The notes under the pieces are model-generated. The model saw only the letters and a program-made list of their open reading frames with translations, had not been told where the DNA came from and searched no databases. Shown piece after piece: positions 53,687-62,578 of a stretch of 64,000 nucleotides of DNA. The DNA lies in NCBI RefSeq assembly GCF_023156235.1, contig NZ_JAKZAI010000003.1:124001-188000 (forward strand), written 5' to 3'. Origin of the DNA: Marinobacter goseongensis. GTDB lineage: Bacteria > Pseudomonadota > Gammaproteobacteria > Pseudomonadales > Oleiphilaceae. A program made the position numbers and the translations under genes. How positions within the stretch are numbered: position 1 is the first letter of the stretch; each line of letters starts with the position of its first letter.

Positions 53687-54232
53687 ATGCGGTGGATTAT
53701 CAAACTGGACGAGGGCCTGGCCCGTCTGTCCATTCTCTGTGGCTGGATTGCCTGTATCGCGATGATACTGATGGCAGCCAACGTCTTTTATGATGTTGTC
53801 GCCCGTTACGCGTTCAACAACGTCTCCATCGGCATGCAGGAAATGGAGTGGCATCTCTATTCCGTGGTTTTCCTGTTCGGGATTCCCTATGCCCTGCGCA
53901 CCGATGGCCATGTGCGGGTGGACGTGTTCTACGCGCGCTGGAGCAACAAGACCAAAGCCTGGATCAACCTCGTGGGCGCGTTCATTTTCGTCATTCCTTT
54001 CGCCTACCTGATCGGCATCTATGGCTACGAATTCGCTCTCGATTCCTACACCATGGGCGAGGGCAGCGGCGACCCCGGCGGCCTTCCGCACCGCTGGATC
54101 ATCAAGGCGGTGATCCCCCTGACCGCGGTCTTCACCGCCATCGCCGGCCTCAACATGGCCACCTTCGCGATGCGGGTCATGTCCGGTGAGAAGGAATACG
54201 AAGGCGAGCACAGCGCAGGGGGACTGGCATGA
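53687..54232 (+). CDS. TRAP transporter small membrane subunit (DctQ family)
   Basis: A 181-residue protein with four helices (~15-40, 50-72, 95-115, 140-165). The motif MANVFYDVVARYAF-like AANVFYDVVARYAFNN and the segment GIPYALRTDGHVRVDVFYARWS are characteristic of DctQ. GGAGG lies about nine bases before the ATG. Its end overlaps the dctM start by four bases (ATGA). It joins DctM to form the Na+-driven importer. Confidence 0.9.
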   Translation: MRWIIKLDEGLARLSILCGWIACIAMILMAANVFYDVVARYAFNNVSIGMQEMEWHLYSVVFLFGIPYALRTDGHVRVDVFYARWSNKTKAWINLVGAFIFVIPFAYLIGIYGYEFALDSYTMGEGSGDPGGLPHRWIIKAVIPLTAVFTAIAGLNMATFAMRVMSGEKEYEGEHSAGGLA

Positions 54233-55524
54233 TCGGCATGATAATGTTCGGTGTCGCCCTCATCATGCTGATGCTGGGCTTCCCGGTTGCCTTCACGTTT
54301 GGCGGCGTTGCGCTGTTTTTTGGCGTGTTTGCCGAGGGCATGGATCTGTTTGCCTTCATGCCTTACCGCATCATGAGCGTGATGCAGAATACCGTGCTGA
54401 TGGCGGTGCCCCTGTTCATTTTCATGGGCGTGGTGTTGCAACGGACCAAGCTGGCGGAACAGCTACTGACCTCCATGGGCCGACTGTTCGGAGGCTTGCC
54501 CGGCGGCCTGGCCATTTCCACCATTCTGGTGGGCGCCCTGCTGGCAGCGTCTACCGGCGTGGTCGGCGCCAGTGTTGTCGCCATGGGTTTGATATCCCTG
54601 CCCGTCATGTTGGCGCACAAGTACGACAAGCGCCTGGCGACCGGCACCATTTGCGCCTCCGGTACGCTCGGGCAGATCGTGCCACCGTCCATCATCCTGA
54701 TCATCCTGGGCGATGTGCTCGGCCTGCCCGTAGGCGATCTGTTCAAGGCAGCTGTCGGCCCCGGCGTGGTGCTCATCGGGCTGTACATTGGCTATATCCT
54801 GATCATGACCCGCTTCAAGCCGGAAACCGCGCCGGCCATGCCGGACGACAGCGGCGTCTCGCGCAAGCGCGAGGTTTTCGATGCGCTGCTGGCCATTATT
54901 CCGCCGCTGGCGTTGATCGTTATCGTGCTGGGCTCCATCTTCACCGGCATTGCCACGCCCACCGAATCCTCCGCCCTCGGCGGCGTGGGTGCCGTGCTGC
55001 TGGCTATCATCTATCGCCAGTTCTCATTCAAGATGGTGTGGGATGCGTCCAAGGATACGGTCAAGGTCACTGCCATGGTGTTCGCGATTCTGATTGGCGC
55101 CACGGCCTTTTCCATGGTCTTCAGCTACACCGGCGGCGACTACCTTCTGGAGGAATGGCTGCTGCAGCTCCCCGGCGAGAAATGGGGCTTTATCATTCTG
55201 GCCATGCTGGTCATTCTGGTGCTGGGCTTCTTCATCGACTTCGTGGAGATTTCCTTCATCATCGTGCCAATTCTCGCGCCGGTGGCCGAGGCCCTGGGCA
55301 TCAACATGCTCTGGTTCGCCATTCTGGTCGCCATGAACCTGCAGACCAGTTTCCTGACGCCGCCCTTCGGATTCGCGCTGTTCTACCTGAAAGGGGTGGC
55401 GCCACCCAATGTGCGAACGACCGACATCTACAAAGGGGTGTTGCCGTTCATCATGCTGCAGGTTCTGGTGCTGGCGCTCATTGTCATCTTCCCGGAATGG
55501 TTCGGGATGAGCTCGTCCTACTGA
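54229..55524 (+). CDS. TRAP transporter large membrane subunit (DctM family)
   Basis: A 431-residue transporter with about twelve helices in two inverted repeats. Recognisable segments are MLGFPVAFTFGGVALFFG near the N-terminus, TICASGTLGQIVPPSIILIILGD (~residues 140-162) and FIDFVEISFIIVPILAPV and LQTSFLTPPFGFALFY near the end. It moves the ligand delivered by the DctP protein using a sodium gradient. It is last in the operon and is followed by a strong terminator. Confidence 0.93.
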   Translation: MIGMIMFGVALIMLMLGFPVAFTFGGVALFFGVFAEGMDLFAFMPYRIMSVMQNTVLMAVPLFIFMGVVLQRTKLAEQLLTSMGRLFGGLPGGLAISTILVGALLAASTGVVGASVVAMGLISLPVMLAHKYDKRLATGTICASGTLGQIVPPSIILIILGDVLGLPVGDLFKAAVGPGVVLIGLYIGYILIMTRFKPETAPAMPDDSGVSRKREVFDALLAIIPPLALIVIVLGSIFTGIATPTESSALGGVGAVLLAIIYRQFSFKMVWDASKDTVKVTAMVFAILIGATAFSMVFSYTGGDYLLEEWLLQLPGEKWGFIILAMLVILVLGFFIDFVEISFIIVPILAPVAEALGINMLWFAILVAMNLQTSFLTPPFGFALFYLKGVAPPNVRTTDIYKGVLPFIMLQVLVLALIVIFPEWFGMSSSY

Positions 55525-55542
55525 CATCGATCCAGCATTGCC

Positions 55543-55574
55543 AAAAAAGCCGGGGCTATCGCTCCGGCTTTTTT
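55543..55574 (+). terminator. Rho-independent terminator of the TRAP operon
   Basis: AAAAAAGCCGG (55543-55553) pairs with CCGGCTTTTTT (55564-55574), with a T-run on the 3' side. Confidence 0.88.
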
Positions 55575-55591
55575 CGTTTTTGCCCGCCCCC

Positions 55592-55619
55592 ATGACAAAT
55601 TACGATCATTTTCTATACT
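55592..55619 (+). promoter_or_regulatory. Predicted promoter of the cyclopropane synthase operon
   Basis: ATGACA (55592-55597) and TATACT (55614-55619) are separated by 16 bases; a C directly before the -10 is a feature favoured by sigma-S. The E. coli cfa gene is also partly sigma-S dependent. Confidence 0.45.
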
Positions 55620-55688
55620 GATGACACAACCGGTGTTTCCCAGTTGTGCAGTCGGGATTCGCCTCACCCATAAGGGAGGCAAGGATTC

Positions 55689-57005
55689 ATGAACCAGAGT
55701 ACGGCCCAGAAAACGGAACCTTCCGGCCAAACCGACCGCCCACAGGCTCATGTGCTGAAACTGCCCATCGAGGGTCTTCAGGTAGATCGTGAACCGCGCT
55801 CCTACGAAGTCTGGCTGATCACCAAGCTCATGCGGATGGCGGGATCGCCCCCGGTGCGGTTCCGCCTCTGGAACCACGAAGTCATCGAGTCCGAGGCGGG
55901 CGAGGCCCGCTTCACGATTCACCTGAGTGACCCCAAAGCCCTGAGGTCACTGGTGGCCAATCCGAACCTGGCGTTCGGCGACCTCTACAGTGCCGGCCGG
56001 CTGCATGTGGAGGGCGATCTGGCCGAGCTGATGGAGACCCTCTACCGCTGCATTCATCAGGCCCGCCAGCGCTGGCCACGGTGGCTGGACGCGCTCTGGC
56101 GCAATCACAACCCTCGCCCCACAGGCATTTCCGAGGCGCGAGAGAACATTCACCACCATTACGATCTCGGCAACGAGTTCTACCGTCTATGGCTCGATAC
56201 TGCCGAGATGCAGTACACCTGCGCCTACTACGAGCGCCCGGACCTCACCCTGGAGCACGCGCAACTGGCCAAGCTGGAACACGTGTGCCGCAAACTCCGT
56301 CTCAAACCCGGAATGACGGTGGTGGAGGCCGGCTGTGGCTGGGGCGGCCTGGCCCGCTACATGGCCAGACACTATGGCGTAAAAGTACACGCCTACAACA
56401 TCTCGAAAGAACAGCTGGCCTACGCCCGGGCTGAAGCGGAACGGCAACAGCTGTCGCATCTCATCGATTATGTGGAAGACGACTACCGCAACATTCAGGG
56501 CCGGTACGATGCGTTTGTCTCCATCGGCATGCTCGAGCACGTCGGCAAGGACAATTACCCGGCCCTGTCGGAACTCATCCAGCGCTCGCTCAAGCCCGAA
56601 GGCATTGCCCTGCTGCACAGCATCGGCCGCAACCGCCCCATGCTGATGAACGCCTGGATCGAGAAAAGAATTTTCCCGGGCGCCTATCCGCCCAGCATTG
56701 GTGAGTTCATGGAAATCTGTGAGCACGGCGATTTCTCCGTGCTGGATGTGGAAAACCTCCGGCTGCACTATGCCAGCACCCTGAGCGACTGGATGCAGCG
56801 CTTCACCGCGCGGGAAGCGGAAGTGATCGCCCTGTATGACGAGCACTTCGCCCGTGCCTGGCGCATGTATCTGGCCGGTTCCATCGCCGCCTTCCGCGCA
56901 GGGTCGTTACAGCTGTTCCAGGTGGTATTCACCCATGGGGGTAACAACCGGCTGCCCCAGAACCGGCAGGATCTGCACACCTCACCCGCCGCGCCGGAGG
57001 CCTGA
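55689..57005 (+). CDS. cfa: Cyclopropane-fatty-acyl-phospholipid synthase family protein
   Basis: A 438-residue SAM methyltransferase acting on unsaturated acyl chains of membrane phospholipids. The catalytic domain begins at IHHHYDLGNEFYRLWLD (~155); SAM loop VEAGCGWGGLARYM (~215); bicarbonate-site residues of E. coli Cfa correspond to the Cys in YTCAYY, Glu in MLEHVG and His in LLHSIG, all present. An extra N-terminal region (~1-45) makes it longer than E. coli Cfa (382). GGGAGG lies upstream of the ATG. A flavoprotein gene starts three bases after its stop, so the product may be processed further; symbol by family only. Confidence 0.85.
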   Translation: MNQSTAQKTEPSGQTDRPQAHVLKLPIEGLQVDREPRSYEVWLITKLMRMAGSPPVRFRLWNHEVIESEAGEARFTIHLSDPKALRSLVANPNLAFGDLYSAGRLHVEGDLAELMETLYRCIHQARQRWPRWLDALWRNHNPRPTGISEARENIHHHYDLGNEFYRLWLDTAEMQYTCAYYERPDLTLEHAQLAKLEHVCRKLRLKPGMTVVEAGCGWGGLARYMARHYGVKVHAYNISKEQLAYARAEAERQQLSHLIDYVEDDYRNIQGRYDAFVSIGMLEHVGKDNYPALSELIQRSLKPEGIALLHSIGRNRPMLMNAWIEKRIFPGAYPPSIGEFMEICEHGDFSVLDVENLRLHYASTLSDWMQRFTAREAEVIALYDEHFARAWRMYLAGSIAAFRAGSLQLFQVVFTHGGNNRLPQNRQDLHTSPAAPEA

Positions 57006-57007
57006 TC

Positions 57008-58132
57008 ATGGACTACTACGATCTGATCATTGTGGGCGCCGGCCCGGCCGGGTCCACCCTGGCTCACGCGCTGCAAGGCAGCGGCAAGAAAATTCTGATG
57101 ATCGACAAGCAATCCTTCCCGCGAGACAAGACCTGCGCCGGCTGGGTCACGCCAGCAGTGATGAACAGCCTCGAGATCGACCTGGCCGATTATGAGAAGA
57201 ACCGCACCCTGCAGCCGATTCGCCGGTTCCGGATCGGCATGATGGGGCAACCGGCGGTGGAAAATAACCACGACAAGGTGGTGAGCTACGGCATCCGCCG
57301 CTGCGAGTTTGACGACTACCTGCTCAGACGCGTCAACGCCCCCAAAGCGCTGGCCACACCGGTAAAGTCCATCGACCGCGAGAACGGCAACTGGATCATC
57401 AACCACACCTGGCAGGCGCCGCTTATCGTCGGCGCTGGCGGGCATTTCTGCCCGGTGGCCCGCCTGCTGGGCGACGGCCCGGGTGGTCACGAAACGGTGG
57501 TGGCGGCCAAGGAAGTGGAGTTCGAGATGACCCCGGAACAGTCCGAGGTCTGCGCCGCCCGCGGAGACATGCCAGAGCTCTGGTTCTGCCGCGACCTGAA
57601 GGGGTATGCCTGGGTATTCCGTAAAGGCAACTTCCTGAACATCGGCCTGGGCCGGGAAGACAACCACAAGCTGAGCGGGCATCTGGAGCAGTTTGTCGAG
57701 GAAATGAAAGCCAGCGGCCGCATCCCGCCCGATCTTCCGGGCCGGTTCAAGGGGCACGCCTATCTGCTTTACAACCACGCCGAGCGTCCGCTGGTGGATG
57801 AAGGCGTCATGCTGATCGGGGATTCAGCCGGGCTGGCCTACACCCAGAGCGGCGAGGGTATTCGCCCTGCCATTGAGTCCGCGCTGATTGCCGCACAGGT
57901 GATCCGCGAGGCCGGAGACAATTCCGCCCAGGCGCTCCAGACCTACGGTGAGGCCATCGCCGAGCGGTTCGGCACCCGCGCCACCGAGGCGGATCAGGGC
58001 TGGCAGGTTCCGGAGTGGGTGAAGTCGCCCCTGGCCAGCACCCTGATGCGCTCCCACTGGTTCACCCGCAGGGTGGTGACCGAAAAATGGTTTCTGCACC
58101 AGCAGGTACCACCTCTCGCGTCGGCCGTTTAG
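57008..58132 (+). CDS. Geranylgeranyl-reductase-like FAD oxidoreductase paired with cfa
   Basis: A 374-residue flavoprotein of the GR2/geranylgeranyl reductase type. The N-terminal FAD motif is IIVGAGPAGSTLAHAL (~7-22), followed by the signature PRDKTCAGWVTP (~38-49), a central substrate domain and the second FAD motif MLIGDSAGLAYTQSGEGIRPA (~270-290, split here). Family members saturate isoprenoid chains or reduce/oxidise lipid double bonds. Being three bases from a cyclopropane synthase gene, it may modify the methylated acyl chain. The exact reaction is not known. Confidence 0.82.
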   Translation: MDYYDLIIVGAGPAGSTLAHALQGSGKKILMIDKQSFPRDKTCAGWVTPAVMNSLEIDLADYEKNRTLQPIRRFRIGMMGQPAVENNHDKVVSYGIRRCEFDDYLLRRVNAPKALATPVKSIDRENGNWIINHTWQAPLIVGAGGHFCPVARLLGDGPGGHETVVAAKEVEFEMTPEQSEVCAARGDMPELWFCRDLKGYAWVFRKGNFLNIGLGREDNHKLSGHLEQFVEEMKASGRIPPDLPGRFKGHAYLLYNHAERPLVDEGVMLIGDSAGLAYTQSGEGIRPAIESALIAAQVIREAGDNSAQALQTYGEAIAERFGTRATEADQGWQVPEWVKSPLASTLMRSHWFTRRVVTEKWFLHQQVPPLASAV

Positions 58133-58141
58133 GGCAACCAC

Positions 58142-58171
58142 AAAAAAGCCGGAGACAGGCTCCGGCTTTTT
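58142..58171. terminator. Bidirectional terminator after the cfa-flavoprotein operon
   Basis: AAAAAAGCCGGAG (58142-58154) and CTCCGGCTTTTT (58160-58171) pair around a 5-base loop; convergent genes flank it. Confidence 0.9.
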
Positions 58172-58188
58172 AATCACTGCAGGCGCGA

Positions 58189-59877
58189 TCAGTCGGCTTT
58201 GAGCTCGATCACATCGATCCCGTACAAGGTGGTGGTGCCACTCACTTCATTGCCCACCGCCAGCATCGGCGATCCAGTCGGGCTGTTGTCTGCGCTGATG
58301 AACGCCAGACCTTCCGGCCCCAGATCACCCGCCATGCCAGCTTCCAGTTCCATCTGGGTGGCGCTGAAGTCGCGGTTGTTCAGGTACTGCACGAAGACCG
58401 GATTCTGGGGGTTGGTGACGTTGTAAACCATGAGCCCACCAACCCGCTCGAGGCCGATGAATGCAAAGGTCTGGCCATTGATCTCGCCCGTCACCACGGC
58501 CTCGGGCTCCGGCCCCTTGTCATCGGACCGGTTGTCGAAGGCGTTCTCATCGTTGTTGCTGTTGAAGTTGTCCGGGATCACCCGGGCGGTGATGCGCTCG
58601 AACTCACTGCCGCTGTCGAACACCTGGGTGCCGTCCGCGGTCCAGATGGAAAACGAGCGGGCGCCGTAGGAATACAATTCGCTGTATTCACATGCTGCCT
58701 CAACGTCTGTCATCGGATCTGACGGGTCGCAGCCGTTGCTGACGCCCAGGGTGGAGGTGACGTTGAGCCGGCCCAGGTTCTCATCGTTCTGGAGCTCAGC
58801 CGCATCTGGAAACGCTATTCCATCCAGCATCAGGTCCTTGATGCGGAACTCTTCGCTGAAGCCGTCGTAGTCGCGGGAGTCGCCCTCGTTGGCGGTGATG
58901 TAGTACGTCTTACCGTTAAAGCCGTAGCTGGTGATGGCATCCGGCTGGTACATGCCTTTCACCGGCCAGTTACGGATATTGATGCGGCTGTCACCAAGGG
59001 CGTTGAGATCCTCGTTGCTGGCATCGAGTTCGTTACCGATGACGCTGTGGTCCTTGAAGCCCAGTGGCAGGATGCGGGTGATCTCACCGGCTTCAATGTC
59101 CAGTTCCGCCACGGCATTGTTCTCCTGCAGCGCAACCCAGGCGGTGGTGTTGTCGACCGACACGGCAATGTATTCCGGCTCGACATCCTGGGCGGTACTG
59201 GCGCCGGGCCCGAAAATTCGCACGCCCTCTGCCCGCAGCTGATCCTCCTGGCCGTTGAACGCGGTGAAGGCCGCAGTGGTCACCGAAGCACCGGCGACAC
59301 CGGCAGACAGATCAATGATGCTGACGGAGCCTTCCGGGTCCACGCTGTAGTCGTCGCTGGGTTCGCCTTCGTTGGCCACCAGAACCTTCTGGCCATCCCG
59401 GGTGAATGTGAGCATGTCCGGCAACGCGCCCACCACCACTTCGCCCACCTTGCCCAGGTCGCTGGCGTTATAGAACACCACCTTACCGTTGTCCTGCTTG
59501 ACCACCGCTTCTATCGCGACCGCCACCAGGTCACCGAACACGGCAACGCTGTTGGCCGCTGCCCCTTCTTCAGTGGCGTCAATCGTGGCCATCTTGGTGG
59601 GCTGGCTCGGGTCTTGGATATCCAGCACGTCTACGGTAGCGTCGTTGGCGTTGATTACGAACAGACGCTGATTGGCAGGGTCGTGGGCCACGATCTCAGC
59701 GGCACTCTCATCGAACACACCGCTGGCATAGGTGCCCAGCTGGTTGAGCTCAATGGTGGTCTGGCTGGTGCCGGCAATACCAGCAACGCCATTGTCACCA
59801 TCGTCGCCGTCACAAGCGCTCAGACCAAGCGTGGATGTCAGGATGGCTGCCGCCAGAAGGGATTTACGAAGTTCCAT
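58189..59877 (-). CDS. Choice-of-anchor I family lipoprotein (beta-propeller)
   Basis: A 562-residue lipoprotein with lipobox LSAC (Cys21), then a short collagen-like Gly-rich segment (GDDGDNGVAGIAG). The rest matches the choice-of-anchor I proteins, sometimes annotated as alkaline phosphatase: propeller-type repeats such as DVLDIQDPSQPTKMATID, DMLTFTRDGQKVLVANEGEPSDDY, and KTYYITANEGDSRDYDGFSEEFR, ending AFIGLERVGGLMVYNVTNP. These are large surface proteins of unclear activity. GAGGCGACC precedes the ATG at 59877; the longer frame to 59997 lacks a signal peptide and is rejected. Confidence 0.85.
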   Translation of the reverse strand: MELRKSLLAAAILTSTLGLSACDGDDGDNGVAGIAGTSQTTIELNQLGTYASGVFDESAAEIVAHDPANQRLFVINANDATVDVLDIQDPSQPTKMATIDATEEGAAANSVAVFGDLVAVAIEAVVKQDNGKVVFYNASDLGKVGEVVVGALPDMLTFTRDGQKVLVANEGEPSDDYSVDPEGSVSIIDLSAGVAGASVTTAAFTAFNGQEDQLRAEGVRIFGPGASTAQDVEPEYIAVSVDNTTAWVALQENNAVAELDIEAGEITRILPLGFKDHSVIGNELDASNEDLNALGDSRINIRNWPVKGMYQPDAITSYGFNGKTYYITANEGDSRDYDGFSEEFRIKDLMLDGIAFPDAAELQNDENLGRLNVTSTLGVSNGCDPSDPMTDVEAACEYSELYSYGARSFSIWTADGTQVFDSGSEFERITARVIPDNFNSNNDENAFDNRSDDKGPEPEAVVTGEINGQTFAFIGLERVGGLMVYNVTNPQNPVFVQYLNNRDFSATQMELEAGMAGDLGPEGLAFISADNSPTGSPMLAVGNEVSGTTTLYGIDVIELKAD

Positions 59878-60002
59878 GGTCGCCTCGGTGGAATTATGAG
59901 TGTGTGGAATCCCGACACACCCTAGGGCGACAATGTGACAGCCATGCGTCACTTTGAGGACAGTTTCAAGACGAGCGCGTTGCAGCCGCGGATTCACACC
60001 AC

Positions 60003-60032
60003 AAAAAAAGCGGCCCGCAGGCCGCCTTTTTT
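60003..60032 (-). terminator. Terminator of dps
   Basis: AAAAAAAGCGGCC and GGCCGCCTTTTTT (60003-60015 and 60020-60032) form a near-perfect stem with a 4-base loop directly after dps. Confidence 0.88.
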
Positions 60033-60055
60033 CAGTCGTCGACTGCCCGAACCGA

Positions 60056-60529
60056 TCAGTGGCCCAGGTAGCTCCGATACATCCACACCGTCTTTTCCTG
60101 CTGGGAGATGTAATCGCTCATCAATGCAACGGTGCCTTCATCATCGGCCTCGCCGGCCAGGTGCAACAGCTCCCGCTGCTTGCCAATGAGCTTGGCGAAG
60201 CTCTCGACAATGTTTTCCATGGCTTCCTTGCCATCGGACACATCCTTTCGTTCCGGCACTTCCGATTTCTCGATGTAGGTGCTGTAAGCATGCGCCGGCC
60301 GATGGCCCAGGGTCAGCACCCGCTCAGCAATCTCGTCTATCTTGAGCAGAAGATCGTCGTACAGCTCCTCGAACTTGACGTGCAACTCAAAGAAGTTGTC
60401 GCCCTTGATGTTCCAGTGGTAGCCGCGGACGTTCATGTAGAAAATCTGGTAGTTGGACAGCAGATCATTCAATACGCTGGCCAGCTGTTCGGTTTTGGCG
60501 GTATCCAGACCAATAAAGTTCTTACCCAT
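60056..60529 (-). CDS. dps: Dps family ferritin-like DNA-protection protein
   Basis: A 157-residue mini-ferritin that oxidises iron with peroxide and stores it, shielding DNA. The ferroxidase motif HWNIKGDNFFELHVKFEELYDD (residues ~38-59) supplies His, Asp and Glu ligands across the dimer interface; GHRPAHAYSTYIE and the C-terminal KTVWMYRSYLGH are typical. AAGGAG lies eight bases before the ATG. The N-terminus is short and not Lys-rich, so direct DNA binding may be weak. It is divergent from the DUF2061 gene, and a Fur-like sequence lies between them. Confidence 0.93.
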   Translation of the reverse strand: MGKNFIGLDTAKTEQLASVLNDLLSNYQIFYMNVRGYHWNIKGDNFFELHVKFEELYDDLLLKIDEIAERVLTLGHRPAHAYSTYIEKSEVPERKDVSDGKEAMENIVESFAKLIGKQRELLHLAGEADDEGTVALMSDYISQQEKTVWMYRSYLGH

Positions 60530-60663
60530 AACGTGTCTCCTTGACAGTTACTCAATGAAATCTGGCTTCGATAGTAGCCAGATCGTGCAAATCCGTGAAG
60601 TTTAGTTCGCCAATTTCACTCATAGAGCCACCCTATCAAATTTCTTCATACAATTTATTTAAC

Positions 60664-60674
60664 AATGATTATCA
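60664..60674. promoter_or_regulatory. Fur-like half site between dps and the DUF2061 gene
   Basis: AATGATTATCA differs at one position from the core of the E. coli Fur consensus (AATGATAATCA). It lies 59 bases before the DUF2061 start and 135 bases before dps in an AT-rich region. A single core match is weak evidence. Confidence 0.35.
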
Positions 60675-60732
60675 CTTGCCCCATAGTGATTGCGAAACGA
60701 TGACACATGACATTCATCAGGCGGGGTTGATC

Positions 60733-61005
60733 ATGAGTGCACTCAAACTGTTTATCCACGATCACCAGAACAACGGCGACAATTCGCTGCTGAAAACCAT
60801 CACCTTCGCGCTGACGCATTTCACCGTCGCCTTTACCGTGGCATTTCTGCTGACCGGCGACATCCTGATCGGCAGCCTGATTGCGATGGTCGAACCGGCG
60901 ATCAACACCGTGGCCTATTTCTTTCACGAGAAATTCTGGGCCCGCCGCGAGCGACAGGCCCGCCCGGCGCCTATGTCCCGGGACCACAATCCATGCAGCG
61001 CTTAA
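60733..61005 (+). CDS. DUF2061 small membrane protein
   Basis: A 90-residue protein with two hydrophobic helices (~26-44 and ~48-66) and the family pattern LLKTITFALTHFTVAFTVAFLLTGD and MVEPAINTVAYFFHEKFW. DUF2061 proteins are common, uncharacterised and about 70 residues long; the C-terminal extension here ([14 protein letters not shown]) overlaps the end of the convergent dehydrogenase gene. The ATG at 60733 is favoured by AGGCGGGG upstream; an ATG at 60700 is possible. Confidence 0.8.
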   Translation: MSALKLFIHDHQNNGDNSLLKTITFALTHFTVAFTVAFLLTGDILIGSLIAMVEPAINTVAYFFHEKFWARRERQARPAPMSRDHNPCSA

Positions 61006-62413
61006 CGATCTCCGGGCCAATGCTCAGGTTGCGATTGAGATCCCGCAGAGCGGTTCTCACCCCCTCTTCAATAACCGGGTGGTAGAAAGGCATATCGAGC
61101 ATTTCGCTGACCGTCATGCGGCGTTGCGCGGACCAGGCCAGCAAATGGGCAATGTGCTCGGCCGCGGGGCCGAACATTTCTGCGCCAAGAAACTGACCGC
61201 TACCCCTTTCACCATACACCCGCAGCAGACCGCGATTTTTGCCGATGACCCGGCTGCGGCCCTGCCCCTCAAACGACACCTCGCCAACGCCGTAACAACC
61301 CTTGCAACGTTCATCCACCTCATCAAAGTTAAGACCGACCGTGGCAATCTGCGGATCGGTAAACACCACCGCCAGTGGCGTGCGGCGCAACCCGGCGCGC
61401 ACGTCGGGAAAGCGCCCGGCGTTGTCCCCGGCGATACGCCCCTCATCAGCGGCTTCATGGAGTAACGGCGCATCGTGGTTGCAGTCTCCGGCGATGAAAA
61501 TGGCGCTGTCGCCGCATTGCAGGGTGTAGCGATTGAATCGTGGCGTACCACGATCATCCAGCTCGATGTCGGTGTTCTGGATGTCCAGCTGATCAACATT
61601 CGGCCGTCGGCCGGTGGCAGCCAGCAGGTAATCGAAGGTTTCGGTAATCTCTCCCCGATCGTCGTCCACAAAGGTGACGGCCACCCCTTCCTCAGTGCGC
61701 GCTACCGCTTTGACCTCGCCTTCCGGGTGCAGCTGGAATTCACGGCGGAAGGTTTTGAGGGCGTAGTCCCGCATTTTCTCTTCCCGGATCGGGCCGAGGG
61801 ATCCCCCCCGACCGAACATGCGCACCCGCACGCCCAACCGACTCAGGGCCTGACCCAGCTCCAACCCGATAATACCGGGGCCGAACACCACCACCGATGC
61901 CGGCAGATCCTGCCACTCAAAGAGGTCGTCATTGACCACCAGGCGATCCTTGGCTTCCTTGAGCATGTCCGGAATATTGGGTCGTGAGCCGGTGGCCACC
62001 ACAATACGATCGGCCGTGATTTCGACGTCGTCGTTGACGATCAACCGGTGCGCATCCACGAAACGCGCATCGCCAATCAGCTTGTGTTCAGCGGGCATGT
62101 CTTCCACCGTTTCGAGCACAAAGCCGACAAAACGGTCGCGCTCGCTTCGCACCCGCTGCATCACCGCTTTCCCGTCAATCCGGATTCCGCCCGGATGAAT
62201 CCCGAACTGTGCCGCCCCGGCCATGTCATGGGCGCGCTCCGCGGCGGCGATCAACAGTTTGCTGGGCATGCAGCCGACACGGGCACAGGTTGTGCCATAA
62301 TGCCCGCCTTCAATCAGCACCAGGCTGTCAGTGTGCGCTTTGGCGGCGCGATAGGCGCCCATGCCGGCCGTGCCGGCACCAATGATCGCCACATCTACCG
62401 TTCGCTTCTCCAT
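60971..62413 (-). CDS. Dihydrolipoamide dehydrogenase-like pyridine nucleotide-disulfide oxidoreductase
   Basis: A 480-residue class I flavoprotein disulfide reductase. FAD motif IIGAGTAGMGAYRA is at residues 10-23, the redox disulfide Cys43/Cys48 in TTCARVGCMPSK, NAD-binding VVFGPGIIGLELGQAL at ~175, second FAD motif FIAGDCNHDAPLLHEAADEG at ~310, and the C-terminal catalytic His in FYHPVIEEG. It is not next to pyruvate or 2-oxoglutarate dehydrogenase genes, so it may be a stand-alone Lpd3/mercuric-reductase-like enzyme; no metal-binding head is present. GAGG precedes the ATG at 62413; a GTG one codon earlier is possible. It overlaps the DUF2061 gene by 35 bases tail to tail. Confidence 0.85.
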   Translation of the reverse strand: MEKRTVDVAIIGAGTAGMGAYRAAKAHTDSLVLIEGGHYGTTCARVGCMPSKLLIAAAERAHDMAGAAQFGIHPGGIRIDGKAVMQRVRSERDRFVGFVLETVEDMPAEHKLIGDARFVDAHRLIVNDDVEITADRIVVATGSRPNIPDMLKEAKDRLVVNDDLFEWQDLPASVVVFGPGIIGLELGQALSRLGVRVRMFGRGGSLGPIREEKMRDYALKTFRREFQLHPEGEVKAVARTEEGVAVTFVDDDRGEITETFDYLLAATGRRPNVDQLDIQNTDIELDDRGTPRFNRYTLQCGDSAIFIAGDCNHDAPLLHEAADEGRIAGDNAGRFPDVRAGLRRTPLAVVFTDPQIATVGLNFDEVDERCKGCYGVGEVSFEGQGRSRVIGKNRGLLRVYGERGSGQFLGAEMFGPAAEHIAHLLAWSAQRRMTVSEMLDMPFYHPVIEEGVRTALRDLNRNLSIGPEIVKRCMDCGPGT

Positions 62414-62578
62414 CACTGCCTCTCCCGCTGGTTACCTTGCTCATCAAGTCTGCACAGTATAGTCCGCCAGAATTAGTTGCCTTTGACACAGGATATTCTG
62501 GCCGATCACTTATATGCTTGCGCTCACAGGATTATTGCCGTTTTGACCACACCCGGATCGGTTTGGGAGAACCATTCA

